Assembly: GCF_003205575.1 (NCBI RefSeq)
Contig: NZ_PYBW01000130.1
Coordinates: 1 to 34,249, forward strand
Origin: Streptomyces tateyamensis
Lineage (GTDB): Bacteria > Actinomycetota > Actinomycetes > Streptomycetales > Streptomycetaceae
Length of the DNA stretch: 34,249 nucleotides
Direction of reading: 5' to 3'
Part shown: positions 32,849 to 34,249 of the stretch, piece by piece
How positions within the stretch are numbered: the first letter of the stretch is position 1
Layout of the letters: each line of letters opens with the position of its first letter
Program-made: the position numbers and the translations under genes
The notes under the pieces: generated by a model
Databases searched by the model: none
The model's input: only the letters and a program-made list of their open reading frames with translations
Told to the model about the DNA's origin: nothing

Positions 32849-33975
32849 GCGAACTCGATCTGGGCCTCAAGGTCGCCTCTCGCCGGCTGCTGTGGAAGAT
32901 GGGCTACACGACTCGCCTGGACGTGGTGCTCCGAAGCGTTGCCATGCGCGACGCCTCGCCGACTGGGCCCCGGGGGCGCCGCTCTGATGCCCCCGAGGCA
33001 TACACCGACCTGGACGTCCTCGGATACACAGTCGGGGGAGGATTTCGCCTCCAGAGCGCCATCGTGGACTGCAAGACTTCCAGTAAGGGCTCGACAAACC
33101 GGATGTTTTGGGTCCGGGGCGTCGCTGACTTCTTTGCTGCGGACACCGCTTATATGGTCCGTGAGAAGGATCTGACCAATGCCGCACGGCAGCTGACATC
33201 CCGCCTGAGGATCTCCGCGCTGAACAGTGCAGAGGTTACCCGGCTCGAAGACCTGCATTCCTGCGATCTCGCGCTGGATGCCGAGCCGCTGGCATGGCTG
33301 TTTCAGCCGGAGAAGGCCACCTCCGTTCTACGTGCTTTCAGCGGGTTGGACAAGCGCCTGAAGCCGCTCGTGGACTACCGAGAATTCACGTACTGGATCA
33401 CCGAACAGCACCGCAACCCGATGCAGATGGTCGACGAGCTCGCCGCTGTCGCCCAGCACCTGGACCCCCGGATCCCGCAGCACCTAGCCCTCGTTCTCGA
33501 CTGCGCGTGGCTGTACCTGCTCGCGCTGAGCCATGCGGTGGAAGCCCTGAGGGCCACTCACATCGCTGACCCTGATCGCGGCTTGCAGGAGTACTTGTTT
33601 GGAGGGCCAGCAGGGTTGCGCGAGAAGCAAGGTCTGTCGCATTTGCTGGAGACCATCAAACGCAGTGGCGCCCTCCCGGATGAGGTACATGTTGAGCTGC
33701 TTCCGACGTACTTCCCACGGCTTCGTGAACTGGTGATCCGCATCTTGACGCGTCCGGACGCAGTGCTGCCAGCTCTGCGAATGCTTGAGCTGGCCACCTC
33801 CGTCACCGCACTCGGCAAGCGCATTGAGAAGCCAGAGGACATGGGTGGCCTATACGAGGAGGTAGCTGCCAAGCGAGCCGCCGATGTCGTGGGCTTCCTT
33901 GTAACCAGTGCCAGCTTGGACATCGGCTTCCGGGCCCGGGCCCGCTCCTTGCTTCTTGGCGAACCTGTGACGTGA
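32845..33975 (+). CDS. PD-(D/E)XK-like nuclease candidate, second gene of a two-gene locus
   Basis: A 376-residue product. Seen: the N-terminal half contains TDLDVLG (Asp55, Asp57) followed by a hydrophobic strand and IVDCKT (Asp75, Lys77), which fits the D-x(n)-DxK core of PD-(D/E)XK nucleases; an upstream helical stretch with a Trp-Lys pair (RRLLWKMG) could supply the first helix. The rest (about 150-376) is helical, with DYREFTYWITEQHRNPMQMV, and unassigned. ATG at 32845 overlaps the previous stop. Together with the winged-helix partner it resembles a compact defence module at the end of the island. Family assignment rests on one motif, so it is tentative. Confidence 0.7.
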   Translation: MSELDLGLKVASRRLLWKMGYTTRLDVVLRSVAMRDASPTGPRGRRSDAPEAYTDLDVLGYTVGGGFRLQSAIVDCKTSSKGSTNRMFWVRGVADFFAADTAYMVREKDLTNAARQLTSRLRISALNSAEVTRLEDLHSCDLALDAEPLAWLFQPEKATSVLRAFSGLDKRLKPLVDYREFTYWITEQHRNPMQMVDELAAVAQHLDPRIPQHLALVLDCAWLYLLALSHAVEALRATHIADPDRGLQEYLFGGPAGLREKQGLSHLLETIKRSGALPDEVHVELLPTYFPRLRELVIRILTRPDAVLPALRMLELATSVTALGKRIEKPEDMGGLYEEVAAKRAADVVGFLVTSASLDIGFRARARSLLLGEPVT

Positions 33976-34249
33976 TGTTCGGCATCTGGGCCCGCTGGCG
34001 ACCAACCTGCCACCGACCGCTCGCAATAAACAGGCGATCACCAACTCCTGCACGACGCCTGCTTTAGAGGCGTCGTGCAGGAGTTGGTGACCTCATCGGG
34101 AGACATCGTCCGCGCTACTGCAGCCTCGCCACTTGGCGGACCATCAAACGCCCACAACGACCAGCCATGTTCTGCTGCTCCTGCCGAGCGATCGAGCCTG
34201 CGGGAGAGCCGATATCGTTCCGTTAGCCTCAATACCAGTGACTTAAGGA
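33976..34249. other. Non-coding right edge
   Basis: Past the nuclease-like gene. Apart from the 23-bp inverted repeat at 34038-34090 I see no gene, RNA or repeat; short frames here are not protein-like. The window ends before the next gene. Confidence 0.5.
34038..34090. repeat. 23-bp perfect inverted repeat (strong hairpin)
   Basis: Seen: the left arm (34038-34060) and right arm (34068-34090) are exact reverse complements around GCTTTAG; it starts 63 bases after the last stop. The arm contains TCCTGCACGACGCCT. It could be a bidirectional terminator, since a short T-rich run (TTTATT on the minus strand) lies about 7 bases beyond it, or a mobile-element or protein-binding site. Confidence 0.75.

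Overview
The window is high-GC DNA with GTG/TTG starts, GTGA/ATGA stop-start overlaps and strongly G/C-biased third codon positions. An XRE regulator with a helical-repeat body beside an anti-sigma-type GHKL ATPase is typical of Streptomyces or a close relative (Kitasatospora, Streptacidiphilus). This genus guess is inference from style and gene families. No rRNA, tRNA, CRISPR array, integrase or transposase was recognised.

Left part (about 1-5320). A short lipoprotein-like reading frame with a doubtful end lies at the left edge; 441-687 shows nothing recognisable. Next come minus-strand metabolic genes: a HAD hydrolase, an 89-residue ORF that looks like the tail of a lost TPR-type regulator, a NUDIX hydrolase and a RibD/DHFR-like reductase. 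Upstream of these is a 494-residue XRE regulator, divergent from a GHKL ATPase gene. The gap between those two holds a near-perfect palindrome that may be an operator.

Middle (5427-13202): a plus-strand run that looks like a RiPP-type peptide-modification cluster. Order: NUDIX hydrolase, radical SAM/SPASM protein with an unassigned C-terminal domain, Cys-rich protein of unknown function, 2OG-Fe(II) oxygenase, deoxynucleoside-kinase-like P-loop protein, Ser/Thr-kinase-like protein, a 46-codon candidate precursor peptide, a strong hairpin, an HExxH protein of the alpha-ketoglutarate-dependent peptide beta-hydroxylase type, and a beta-lactamase-fold serine hydrolase. Most neighbours overlap or nearly abut. 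This is one of the two candidates for an undescribed system.

Right part (13373-33975): a defence island. It opens with an HNH endonuclease carrying a putative PUA-like reader domain and zinc ribbon, then an orphan protein sharing an SCxGH motif with the radical SAM protein's C-terminus. After an 803-bp gap come a DISARM-like helicase (DrmA-like), a DUF1998 protein (DrmB-like) and a Vsr endonuclease on the plus strand. Convergent with these on the minus strand are a C5-cytosine methyltransferase with an EndoIII-type Cys4 iron-sulfur motif at its C-terminus, and an overlapping four-gene operon: MORC/MutL-like GHKL ATPase, Z1 ATPase, PD-(D/E)XK (DUF4420) protein and AIPR protein. Classical DISARM drmC (PLD) is absent. 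The arrangement looks like DISARM core genes joined to a MORC/Z1-type restriction-modification locus, and is the second candidate system. It is followed by a divergent two-gene operon (winged-helix-like protein plus a PD-(D/E)XK-like protein) preceded by a perfect Crp-type palindrome, and by a 23-bp perfect inverted repeat past its end.
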